NCBI GenBank assembly: GCA_049999805.1
Contig: JBNGIO010002305.1
Span: 1 to 21,860, forward strand
Origin: Folioceros fuciformis
Taxonomy: Eukaryota > Anthocerotophyta > Anthocerotopsida > Anthocerotales
Direction: 5' to 3'
Length of the DNA: 21,860 bases
Part shown: piece after piece, positions 9,125 to 18,064 of the stretch
How positions within the stretch are numbered: the first letter of the stretch is position 1
How the letters are laid out: each line of letters opens with the position of its first letter
Notes under the pieces: model-generated
The model's database searches: none
What the model was told of the DNA's origin: nothing
Seen by the model: only the letters and a program-made list of their open reading frames with translations
Translations under genes and position numbers: made by a program

Positions 9125-12100
9125 ATGTTGGCACAACCCAGTGTCTTGGCCTGGGACGCCACAATCTCAAGGGAAGGTCAGGATGTGCACCGGCAAGCGT
9201 TGAGGAAACACGAGGAGCTGCAGACGAGAGGGGGCAAGCCCAGCAAGCAGATCCTGCTCAGCGTGCTGAAAGCATGTGGGAGCCTTGTGGATCTGGAGTA
9301 TGGCAGAAAAATCCATGCCGACATGGTGGCACACAACTGGGTATCGGATGTGTTTTTGGGAACAGCTCTGGTTGGGATGTACGCAAGATGTGGGAGCATG
9401 GTGGATGCGGAAAGATTTTTCCACGGGCTGGCCCAGCCCAGTGTGGTTCTCTGGAATGCCATGATCTCGGGCTACGTTCAGCAGGATCAATGTGACAAGG
9501 CCTTGCAACTGTACAGGAAAATGGTGCAGGGAGGCGTAAAGCCAGACAACCGCACGTTTGTTAGTGTGCTGAAAGCTTCTAATGGTCTAGCAGGGAGGGA
9601 GCGATCTGCATCCAGGAAGACTGGTTGGCTGCACCAAGTGAAGGAGGTTCAGTCTGAGGTGGTTGCGAATGGGTATCAGATGGACCTGTTTGTTGGGAAT
9701 AGTCTGGTGTCAGCGTACCTGAGCTGTGGGAGCACACGGGATGCAGAGCGCGTGTTTGACAGAATGGGCCGACGCGATGTAGTGACATGGACAGCCATGA
9801 TCGCAGGATTTGCTCAGGAAGGAGACGGTGAGAAGGCCTTGGACTTCTATGCAAGGATGCAGGAAGATGGAATTGTGCCTAACGACCGGACGTTTGTAAG
9901 TGTTCTCAAGGCTTGTGGCAGTTTGGCCGGTAAGGGTGAGCGGCAATGGTATCTTGAGAAGGCGAAGGACATACATGCTGAGGTCTTGGGACGAGGATTG
10001 CAAGGTGATGTCTTTGTGGGAGCCAGTCTAGTGAGCATGTACGTCAAGCTGGGAAGCATGGTGGATGCACAGGATGTCTTCGACATGCTGCCCCAGCGGA
10101 ATGTGGTGGCTTGGAATGCAATGCTATCAGGGTATGCCCAGCATGAGCAGGGGGATGAGGCTTTTCAGCTGTATGACCTCATGCAAGCACAAGGGCTGAG
10201 GCCAAACGACCGCACGTTTGTCAGCATGCTCAAGGTGTGCGGGGGCTTAGCGGTTGGGGAAGAGACTACACTGGTGGATGGGGAGTTGCTCAAGCTGGAG
10301 TCTCTGCAGAGGGGACTTAAGGTGCATGCTGAACTGGTCTCAGGACAACATCAGTCTGACCTGTTTGTGGGTGCAACTATTGTTGACATGTATGTGAAGT
10401 GCGGTTCAGTAGTCCATGCCGAGCTGGTTTTCCACACCTTGCCAACGCACGATGTAGTGTCGTGGACAGCAATGATCACAGGATACGCCCAGCAAGCACA
10501 TCCTGGAGGACGCGCCCTAGAACTGTATGACAAAATGCAAGCACAAGGAATGAAGCCGGATAAGCGGACCTTTGTGAGTGTCCTCAAATCTTGTGGCAGT
10601 CTAGCAGCCTTGGAGCGACCTGTTCTTCTTGATGGCCAACGGATCAAAGCAAGATGCCTGCACCAGGGCAAGAAGATACACGCAGATGTGGTGGCACTTG
10701 GCTTGGAGTCAGAAACATTTGTTGGAGCTGCACTGATTGACATGTACGCAAACTGCGGGAGCCTGCTGGATGCACGGCATGTGTTTGACAGCTTGCCATC
10801 GAGGGATGTCGTGTCCTGGAATACGTTGATTGTTGGATATGCCCAGCAGCAGCAAGGTGAGAAGGCTCTGCAACTATACAAGCAAATGTTCTCGTCAGGC
10901 ATCAAGCCAGATGCGTGGACCTTCGTGAGCGTGCTCAAAGCATGGAGCAGCACGGCAGCCACAGAAGACGCGTCGCATCATGCAAGTGGGTATGAGCAAC
11001 ACGAGAGCCTGCGCAAGGTGCAGGACATACATGAGGACATTGTTAGAGCTGGGTATGGGTCAGACTTGTTCGTTGCCAACACTCTCATCAATCTGTACGC
11101 AAATCATGGGAGCATGATAGATGCGTGCCGGGTATTCGACCTGCTCCCCGTTCGGGATGAGGTGTCATGGACAACATTGATAGCAGGATACGCTGCTCTA
11201 GAGGGCAGTGAGGAAGCCATGCTAGTGTACCAGGCGATGCGAAAGCAGGGTATCTCACCAAATAAGGCTACCTTTCTCAGCATCCTTAGAGCTTGCAGCA
11301 ACAGGGGTTGCTTGAATATGTGCTCTCAGATCCATTCCGAGATCGTTGAGGCCGGAATCCAGTCTGACGCACAAGTAGCAACCACTCTAATTCATGCCTA
11401 TGGTAAATGTGGAAGCATGGTGGATGCTAGGAATGTGTTCAACACCATGGCACGACATGACGTGTTTTCGTGGAGTGCGCTAATTGCAGGATATGCCCGA
11501 CAAGGTGAAGGTGAAAAGAGTCTGGAGTGCTTCGAGGAAATGCAACTGGCAGGCATACCGCCAGACGGTGTGACATACTTGTCCGTCCTTGTGGCATGCA
11601 GCCATTCAGGCTTGGTGAAGGAAGGTTTGGAGTGTTTTGAGGCCATGGGGAGGGACCATAGCTTGACAGTAACGCAGGACCACTACGTAGCCTTGGTTGA
11701 CATCCTTGGACGCGCTGGTATGTTTACCGAAGTGGAGACTGCACTGACAGGGATGACTGTGGAGCCCAATCTGGCGCTGTGGCTGTGCTTGCTTGGAGCA
11801 TGCCGAAAGCATAGCAATGTGGATCTCGGTAGAAAAGCCTTCGAGCGTGCTGTAGCTCTGGATCCAGGAAACAGTGCCCCGTATTTAGTAATGTCCAACA
11901 TATTTGCAGATGCTAACATGATGGAAGATGCACGAAAGATCCTGAAACTAGGGAGGACTGCTGTCGCGAACAAGAAGCAGCCTGGCTTGAGCTGGGTTGA
12001 GCATAATCAGACACTGCACTCGTTTCTGGTGGGAGATAAAAGCCACCCAGCTCACTCGCAAGTGATTGAAAAGGTAAAAGCCCTTCACTCAGAGATCAAT

Positions 12101-12130
12101 CAGGAGCAAGAGAGAGTGTCAGCGACTTGA
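9125..12130 (+). CDS. Intronless PLS-class PPR protein with E domains, no DYW, 1001 aa
   Basis: This is an organelle RNA-binding pentatricopeptide-repeat protein, probably an RNA-editing specificity factor. Seven full P-L-S blocks are visible, each with a motif of the type VVSWNTLIVGYAQ, KPDxxTFVSVLKACGSL and FVGAALIDMYANCGS. An eighth partial block sits at the N-terminus. The C-terminus has E1 and E2 motifs (PNLALWLCLLGACRKHSNV; PGLSWVEHNQTLHSFLVGD with DKSHP) and stops about 27 residues after SHP, before any DYW deaminase domain. The protein begins inside a motif (LAQPSVLAWDATIS, compare LAQPSVVLWNAMIS near residue 102), and I see no organelle transit peptide. A TAG at 9116-9118 in the same frame shows the frame does not extend upstream without splicing. 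Five L-type motifs carry inserts of about 10-25 residues. Lack of introns is common in this family. Expression and targeting are uncertain. Confidence 0.9.
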   Translation: MLAQPSVLAWDATISREGQDVHRQALRKHEELQTRGGKPSKQILLSVLKACGSLVDLEYGRKIHADMVAHNWVSDVFLGTALVGMYARCGSMVDAERFFHGLAQPSVVLWNAMISGYVQQDQCDKALQLYRKMVQGGVKPDNRTFVSVLKASNGLAGRERSASRKTGWLHQVKEVQSEVVANGYQMDLFVGNSLVSAYLSCGSTRDAERVFDRMGRRDVVTWTAMIAGFAQEGDGEKALDFYARMQEDGIVPNDRTFVSVLKACGSLAGKGERQWYLEKAKDIHAEVLGRGLQGDVFVGASLVSMYVKLGSMVDAQDVFDMLPQRNVVAWNAMLSGYAQHEQGDEAFQLYDLMQAQGLRPNDRTFVSMLKVCGGLAVGEETTLVDGELLKLESLQRGLKVHAELVSGQHQSDLFVGATIVDMYVKCGSVVHAELVFHTLPTHDVVSWTAMITGYAQQAHPGGRALELYDKMQAQGMKPDKRTFVSVLKSCGSLAALERPVLLDGQRIKARCLHQGKKIHADVVALGLESETFVGAALIDMYANCGSLLDARHVFDSLPSRDVVSWNTLIVGYAQQQQGEKALQLYKQMFSSGIKPDAWTFVSVLKAWSSTAATEDASHHASGYEQHESLRKVQDIHEDIVRAGYGSDLFVANTLINLYANHGSMIDACRVFDLLPVRDEVSWTTLIAGYAALEGSEEAMLVYQAMRKQGISPNKATFLSILRACSNRGCLNMCSQIHSEIVEAGIQSDAQVATTLIHAYGKCGSMVDARNVFNTMARHDVFSWSALIAGYARQGEGEKSLECFEEMQLAGIPPDGVTYLSVLVACSHSGLVKEGLECFEAMGRDHSLTVTQDHYVALVDILGRAGMFTEVETALTGMTVEPNLALWLCLLGACRKHSNVDLGRKAFERAVALDPGNSAPYLVMSNIFADANMMEDARKILKLGRTAVANKKQPGLSWVEHNQTLHSFLVGDKSHPAHSQVIEKVKALHSEINQEQERVSAT

Positions 12131-12194
12131 ATTGCTCCAGGAATTTACCGCGTATCAGCAGCTGCACATCCCCACCCTCTCCTCGTTCATTAAG

Positions 12195-12505
12195 ATCGAC
12201 AAGTACAGAACTCCAAGGACGTACGGCAACAGGCTGAGCAGCAAGGCAATATTGGACGTCAAACGACAACCTGGGATCCCATCCTGACGAAGGGGTCTGA
12301 ACAAGGCCACAGAGAATCCTATGCCCTCGTTATCACGTTGGATACGAAGCCCCTTTCAGATAAACAGTTCAGAGTCCTTGATCTCAGGCTGCTCAGCACC
12401 TCAAGTCGGGTCGTGGAGGACCAGATTGCAGCAAGTCTTCAGTTTCCCTCCTTGAATTCAAATTGCCCTCAGATAGGCGGCAGTCGAACTTGTACAGCCT
12501 AAGTT
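12195..12505 (+). pseudogene. Possible decayed DYW domain downstream of the PPR stop
   Basis: After the PPR stop, and a second stop at about 12189-12191, the same reading frame is open again to 12505. Within it a segment from about 12305 begins HRESYAL and continues to PLSDKQFRVLDLRLL. The spacing resembles the DYW-domain core that starts HSEKLA, passes TPPG and reaches NLRVCGDCH. The catalytic HxE is kept, but the CxxCH zinc ligands are lost (LLSTSS). A later RVVEDQIAASLQF faintly recalls REIVVRDAxRFHHF. This is weak by-eye similarity; a 3' UTR with chance resemblance is the alternative. Confidence 0.35.
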
Positions 12506-13108
12506 GTTGCCCGGTACGGAGCGTAAGGCACGATACGGAGTCGGCAGCGTCATATGTGAGGTCATCGTCAACGCCGGCGGCTGCCCAGATCTAGCCAGCA
12601 GGGGAACATGGAGTGTGGCCGGCTTCACCGTCCATTCACTGTGCCTCTGGTAACCTTTCATATTACACGACAACTTGGTGTTCATGTCTCCAACCGGGTG
12701 CTCTGCAGACTTCACTCCACGTCAATCTCGCCTGCCCTGCTATGTCCGAGGAGACGGTGAAGCTCTTGGAAATTCACCTTACACTACCCCTTACTCTGGT
12801 CACCAAAGTTCCTGCCTCTTGACAACAAGGCCGACAGGTCTGACCGAAGGGTGCAACTTTCGTGTATACAATGGCTGGTCTGTCCCATAACGATCGCTTG
12901 GATTAAAAATGGCTCGACAAAGACTCTGTGCAAGCAAAGTTATGAGTATCTTTCGCCATTGTGGGAAGTGAAACCTCTCAAACTCCGATACTCGTTGAGG
13001 TCCTAACAGATGAAACTCTAGCAGACGTAATTTTCTTGCAGAAGAAGCTCAAGCAATTGTACACCCTATATATAGATCACCTCAGATGCGATTCCTTTCA
13101 CATGCAGC
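12506..13108. other. Convergent intergenic region, PPR / mS41 3' ends
   Basis: About 600 bases should carry the 3' UTRs of the PPR gene and mS41. A + frame 12477-12653 is open for 58 codons and reads somewhat like protein, but it lacks a start and I do not recognise it. No RNA gene or repeat is visible. Confidence 0.4.
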
Positions 13109-14102
13109 TCAGGCAGGTGTGCTTGTTGCTGGCTCCCGAGGTCTCCAGACGCCTTGACGGTACTTTTCCGTGTAGCGCAAAATCAGCTTTCTCTGTGAAC
13201 AGTTAAAGGGGCTTACTTCAGCAAATCCTGCTCACCAAAGAGAATCCTGCTCACCAAAGAGAACTCTGCTCACGCTAACAACCGCGACGACTAACTATCC
13301 AAGAAAAACAGCCAGACACCAATTTTTGAGGAGTCAGAATGAACGCAGCAGTATTTTCTTCACCAGAATCTCAGCCCAAGTGTTGAAAAAAAAGTGCTCA
13401 TCACTCTCCTCAGAGTAAGACTCGGGAACAAACTCGGGGTACGAAAGCGAGGGCCTAGACTAGAACTAAAGGGGCGCACACAGTCTGTTTACAAGCGTCT
13501 CCGAGACGCCTACAAGATGGACAAGCGTGCCCCTCGGTCGCAAAACAGACACAACAAGGCGGAGACTATTGAAGCAATGAACGAGCTCAGACCGGAGAGG
13601 AGTCAGAAAGAACGCAGCATGATTTGTCATCATGAGAAAACATTTCAGTCCAAGTGTTGGAAACATGTGTATCATCATTCTCCTCTCCAGTGAGGCTGAC
13701 ACCGCAGAAAACGCAAGTTTCATCTACACGGCGACATTTTCAATCACGGAGTTGGCAGCGCTCACCTGTTTGCAAGGAACGCTTATCTTCTTCAGAATCC
13801 CCGATCTCATGAGCAACAGCTCTTTCATCCCGCCGACCTCTTTCTCAATCTTGTCCGCATGTGCCTCCACGCCCCTTCCTACGGCACTCAGAAAGTCTCG
13901 CAGCCCAATTTCTGCAGCCACAGCCAGTCAGCGCCTTCAACGCGGGCAGAACTTCTTGCACAGACAAACGTCATCACACGACACGCTCAAGACCAGCAGC
14001 CGGGACTTCAGCAGCACGAGCTCTACCCCTCGATGCAGATAAAACTCTCATTCGGGATTCCCAATGTTGCAGGAGGCGCAGCCCAGACGCGCGGACAGCC
14101 AT
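13109..14102 (-). CDS. mS41: Mitochondrial small-subunit ribosomal protein mS41 (IGR-motif protein), 3 exons, about 112 aa
   Basis: Exons in transcript order: 14102-13994, 13911-13766, 13192-13109; 339 nt, in frame. Exon 1 gives an Arg-rich, acid-poor start (MAVRASGLRLLQHWESRMRV) typical of a mitochondrial presequence. Exon 2 carries LRDFLSAVGRGVEAHADK, the IGR motif, then LLLMRSGILKKISVPCKQ. Exon 3 continues RKLILRYTEKYRQGVWRP and ends after about nine more residues. The order FL-xGRGxExHADK, LKKxxxPxxxRKLIL, EKYRxG is the IGR family pattern (Fyv4/mS41), a component of the mitoribosomal small subunit. The exon 2 donor (CAG|GTGAGC) and exon 3 acceptor (TTCACAG) are strong. The exon 1 donor is weak: G|GTCTTG at 13993 or C|GTGTCG slightly downstream, both in frame. 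The 573-base second intron is long for this window and contains repeats. The gene is head to head with the SET gene. Confidence 0.8.
13224..13279. repeat. 19-bp tandem repeat, about 2.8 copies, in mS41 intron 2
   Basis: The unit AATCCTGCTCACCAAAGAG occurs exactly twice (13224-13242, 13243-13261), followed by a degenerate third copy to about 13279. On the gene strand each copy contains GGTGAGCAG, which resembles the real donor of exon 2. The array ends about 30 bases before the exon 3 acceptor. Confidence 0.8.
13328..13700. repeat. Diverged direct repeat (two copies of about 100 bp) in mS41 intron 2
   Basis: Copy A (about 13328-13425) and copy B (about 13597-13700) share GAGGAGTCAGAA, then GAACGCAGCA, CCAAGTGTTG and a CATC-A-TCTCCTC block in the same order. 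By eye the identity is roughly 70 percent or more. The starts are about 269 bases apart. Weaker similarity may extend about 40 bases further upstream of each copy. I cannot assign it to a known transposon. Confidence 0.65.
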
Positions 14103-14292
14103 GACCAACAGAAGTATGTGCCCACGGTCCAGTTTATGTAGCGCTGGCGGACCTGGGACGCAGTAGGGCAAATGGATTCAAGTTCGGCCGCCGAATTCAT
14201 AGAGAAATCAATAACATTTTGAGTTATTCGACCATGTCCTGAGCAGTGAAGGTTGTACACAGGACGGCGCTGTTGATGAGTACATACCTCGG
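14103..14292. promoter_or_regulatory. Shared upstream region of mS41 (-) and SET-domain gene (+)
   Basis: The two start codons are 190 bases apart and point away from each other, so this interval should hold both promoters. No clear TATA box is seen in either direction, which is common for divergent housekeeping pairs. Bidirectional activity is inference. Confidence 0.5.
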
Positions 14293-17200
14293 ATGGCTTC
14301 GGACAGTGGGCAGTCACCTGCTGCAGAGGCGGCAAGACAACTCGGAGAGTCGGTTGTGGAAGTTCCCGGCAGCTTGCCGCATGATGGGGATAACTCCTGC
14401 GGAGAGGGAGGAAACGAGTCATTCTCGGGTGCTTCAGTAGCTCCAGAATCTCAATTTAGCTCAGAGCGGCTTGACGAAGCTTGTCTGCAACGTTTCCTAG
14501 ACTGGATGCAGGTAATGTTTCTGCAATGTTTGTTTCTCCTCAGGGGAAGGGACGTACAGCTTTTCCCGTCTTGAACGTGGATGGCTGATGTCATTATAGG
14601 CCTACTAACTCTTCGAAGTTCCTGATGCTCTACACCGTTTGATGGTTTTGGAAGGTAAATGGAGGACAGTTTATCAATTGTCATATAAAGTATTGCAGAG
14701 AGGAACAGCATCAGAGCTATGGCATGTTTGCCTCCTCCCAGGGTGCTGAAGGTTTGCTGGCTTGCTCTTTTCTGGTAGTCTTGGGGTATTCTGTGAGCAT
14801 TTTTCTAATCTGTGAATTTGTTGCAGGCATCCATCTGGTGACACCGTTGCACTTGGCAATTTCACCTGTCACAATCCTGAAAGACCCTTTACTGGGAGAG
14901 GAGTACATGAAACTGTTTGAAAATGGAGACGTTGATGATAGGTTGTTGATTATGCTTTTTTTGATCGTGGAAAGAGCGAGAGGGAATTCGTCCTTCTGGG
15001 CACCGTATCCTCTAATCCAGGATTCAGCTGCCTGTCTCTTGAATGGTGGAAGTGTTGGTAGCTGCCTGTCTCTAAGGTTGATGGTGGTGATACTCCCTTA
15101 AGCTTTATCACAGCTATCTTGACATACTTCCAGTTAAATTTGGTAATCCCGTTTTCTACTCTCCGGAAGAATTACTCGAGTTGAGAGGAACTGCTCTGTT
15201 TTCAGCCACAGAAGCACAGGTCAGTCTCGGTGTCGGTAAGACCATCACAGCGCTGAGGACATTGGGCTATGACGAGCTAGTGTCGTCTGATGCTGCTTTC
15301 AATTGGCAGGTGAAGTCTCTCAGGAGGGTGTTCGATGACAGGGTTACACCTTTAGCTGCAAGGTTTTTCTCATTGGCAGGCTTATCTGACAGGTGCTGCA
15401 AACCTCTCCCCTTGCAGTCGGCCGCAACATTTTGCCTTACTTAAGGCTCTCATGCCCGGCTGTTCTTTCTGAGGTTTCTGTAGTGGACAGTCAGTCTAAG
15501 GAAAAGCGTGATTGTGCATTGTTGTGAGCACTATGGTCACGGCTCGTCGCTAAGTCTTGATGGTTCGTCACTCTTTCAGGGCCGTTGCGTACGAAGATTT
15601 TGTCTGGTAAGCTTTGGATACTAGTCCTCTTGATGCAACTTCCATGATTTGTCAAGGGTTTGTGAAAACCACGGATAGCAGCTTATTCTTGGGTCAATTT
15701 TTCTCGACATGACTAGACTGTTTGAAGCTAATCTTGCATGTGCTTTAAATGTTGACTGACAGGGCGAATTGCGCCTTCTGGACACGGGCCCTGAGTATTC
15801 CTTGCCCACACCGCTACGTCTTTCCGACGGGACCACGAGCGCAGAGTACACAGGCACTTGCTTCAGGTTCCTTAGATGATAACCCAGCAAGTTCTTTAAA
15901 TGATGACCCAGCAAGTGAAGCAATGGAAGGAGGTCTGCCCAATGGAGATATGCCCGATAGCAGAAAAATTCATGCGCAACACGTTGCACGGAAGGAGACG
16001 ACTGCATCGGATGCGAAACATGTTCCACCCAAAGAGACGGCTGAATCGAATGGCACTGAACTCGTAGTTCCTGTTGAGGGGCTTGTTCCAGGCATCGATT
16101 TCTGTAATCATGGTAGGGGCATCATAACATTATGGGTTGTATGCTCCGTTATGGACATCCTGGCTTTTGCTTAGGATTTCCACCACCATCCTGTCAACCA
16201 CGCAGATGTCAGGGCCACTACATTGTGGGAAGTTGACAACAGTGAGGGGACTAGCACAAATGTTCCTTGGTCCATGTTCCTGATCACATGTACGTACTCT
16301 CTAAGCCATGTGTGAGATTTGCAATATCAGTTTGCCCTTAAGCCATGTCCCAGTTGTTTTCTTGGGCAAGACGATGGTTCTTACCACTTCAGCCGCTTAC
16401 TTCTGCTTTATATGCAGTACCAGGTTACAATCATGATCCGAACAAGGAGATTCGTATCAAGTATGGGAACAAAGGGAACGAGGTATCTTTGCAGGGGACA
16501 ATGGACGAATCCCTGGGCATGTCTCTCATTGGGATGCTGCTATGGTGGTTACCCTGCAATACTCTCTTTCCCCGGTTCTCTCAATGACTCTCAAATTGTT
16601 GTTATCAGGAGCTGCTGTTTCTATATGGCTTTGTCTTGGACGACAATCCGGATGACTTCATCATGGTTAGTAGATGTAACCTGAGGAATGAGACTCCTGG
16701 TTGAGAACAAAGTGACTGGTTTGCAAGGATGTACATCCTAGGCGGACCGAAACCTACGTGCTCTGTCTCGTTTTAAACAAAATTTACGTCCTCTTGCTTT
16801 TTGGATTTGCAGGTGCATTTTCCCAGAAGGTTGCTGGAGCAGTCACCTTGTGCCGAGGAAAAGCTCCGGTTTCTCGCCGCACAGGTTCTCATTTGTCACA
16901 CATAATTTGTTTGCTGACCTTTACAGTTCGGGATTTTCCTGGCACTTGCATTGCCCATCTCCAGGACACTGTCCGGGGAGTTACATTAAACCTGACGTGC
17001 CGAAGCCTGAACAAAACGTGCTCTTTCTTCCATTCAGGGTCTTGAGCTACGTTGGTTGCTAAGTGTATCATTGTTGAAGGTAGGCTTCCTGAGAAAATCT
17101 CAGAATGGAGACCGTAGCTCCGTGCCTGATGTGGAGCCAGAATCTACAACAGCTTCCAGTGGCTACAGTTGGAGTGGGAACCGGAAGCGGCCTCGACATA

Positions 17201-17922
17201 CGTATCAGACGTTTCCTGAACCTGTTCTTGCTGCGTTGCGCACCCTTGCCATGACTGAAGCTCAATATCTCGAAACAATGGCGTTGCTTGATCAGGTACC
17301 ACAAAATTTTCAGTGTTCGCTGTGTATCTGCCCCATTTTTGGGGTTGTGACATGGTTTGGGTTCCAAACTGAAGTCCTGTGGTTTGCGTGATACACTTTC
17401 ACAGCTGACTGATTCCGGTCGTGTTAGACAACCCACGAAGGAGGACATATCTGCAGCTGTGTGGGAGGTTTGTGGAGATGCAGGGGCTTACAAGCTTCTG
17501 ATAGATTTGTTAATATCTTTGTAAGATCATTTCCATCTGCATTCATCGGTTGTCGTGCAACCTATCCAGAGGATAACGTAGTTTCACTCATCCTCTTTGT
17601 TTTGCCTTGCAGAAAGTTTGGATTGGATGAAGGCACTGGCACTCGCCAAATGGATTCTGCGCTACTGGAGAGAGACCGTGTTGCGCGGCTAAGGCTAAGG
17701 TTAATTGTCCTGCACTGCTCTAACTGCCCCTTCCCACCTTGGTGGCAACTAACATGTTGTCTATGTCTTAACAGCACTCGTACGCTGGAGCCAATGACGT
17801 TGGAGAGTGATTTGTTGTCAACCAACAAACGCTCATGTATCATATATAGGATGGGTCAGAAAGAGTTGGCAGAGTTGTTCCTAGCAGCAGCAGAAGAGGC
17901 GTTTGACCTTTCTGAGGAGTGA
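14293..17922 (+). CDS. SET-domain protein methyltransferase, SETD3/Rubisco-LSMT class, 15 exons, 638 aa
   Basis: The family methylates lysine (in SETD3, actin histidine) with S-adenosylmethionine. Exons: 14293-14511, 14655-14751, 14827-15004, 15114-15219, 15310-15362, 15580-15606, 15763-16112, 16206-16289, 16418-16482, 16609-16665, 16813-16884, 17038-17295, 17405-17520, 17613-17699, 17775-17922; 1917 nt, in frame. Family-like landmarks: SYGMFASSQ (about 95), HLVTPLHLAISPVTILKDPL, LIMLFLIVERARGNSSFWAP, WANCAFWTRALSIPCPHRYV (about 227), VPGIDFCNHD (about 335-344, the NH of the SET core), and IKYGNKGNEELLFLYGFVLD (about 385-404). The C-terminal half fits the Rubs-subs-bind helical domain and ends CIIYRMGQKELAEL then a Glu-rich tail. 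Residues about 249-330 are a low-complexity insert within the SET domain. No clear transit peptide, so the substrate and location are unknown. Exon 6 is only 27 nt. Confidence 0.88.
15005..15113 (+). other. Probable U12-type GT-AG intron, SET gene intron 3
   Basis: The donor GTATCCTCT matches eight of nine positions of RTATCCTTT. Upstream of the acceptor, CTCCCTTAAGCTTTATCACAG contains CCCTTAAG, close to the U12 branch consensus TTCCTTRAC and about 13 bases from the AG. Splicing 15004 to 15114 joins SSFWAP to YLDILPVKFGNPV in frame, a conserved segment in the family. Confidence 0.6.
15868..15915 (+). repeat. 24-bp tandem duplication inside SET exon 7
   Basis: Two adjacent near-copies encode SLDDNPAS and SLNDDPAS. 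They form part of the disordered insert within the SET domain and keep the reading frame, so the duplication only lengthens the loop. Confidence 0.7.
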
Positions 17923-18064
17923 GCATTTTCAATTACTGAGCGGCCAGCTCCCTAATATTTTAAAAATCAATTACACGCGGAAGACATCACGTACAACAAA
18001 TCTAAGGTCTCTCTTCCATTGGGTACATTCGAACAGAAACAAGGGAATCCAAAGCTTCAAAGAT
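17923..18064. other. Short convergent spacer between SET gene and FZL stops
   Basis: Only 142 bases separate the two stop codons, so the 3' UTRs and polyadenylation signals must be very short or overlap. An A/T-rich stretch lies at about 17955-17975. Confidence 0.6.

Noticed and set aside
9178-11973. Many open frames on the minus strand of the PPR gene
   Set aside because: They are shadows of a long repeat-rich plus-strand frame. None resembles a protein family.
16483-16608. SET intron 9 as a third U12 intron (donor GTATCTTTG)
   Set aside because: The donor has a mismatch at a core C and no convincing U12 branch site lies near the acceptor.
17080-17110. Possible 30-base intron (GTAGGC...TCAG) in the SET gene
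   Set aside because: It is too short to splice and the frame is open through it. It is kept as coding sequence in exon 12.
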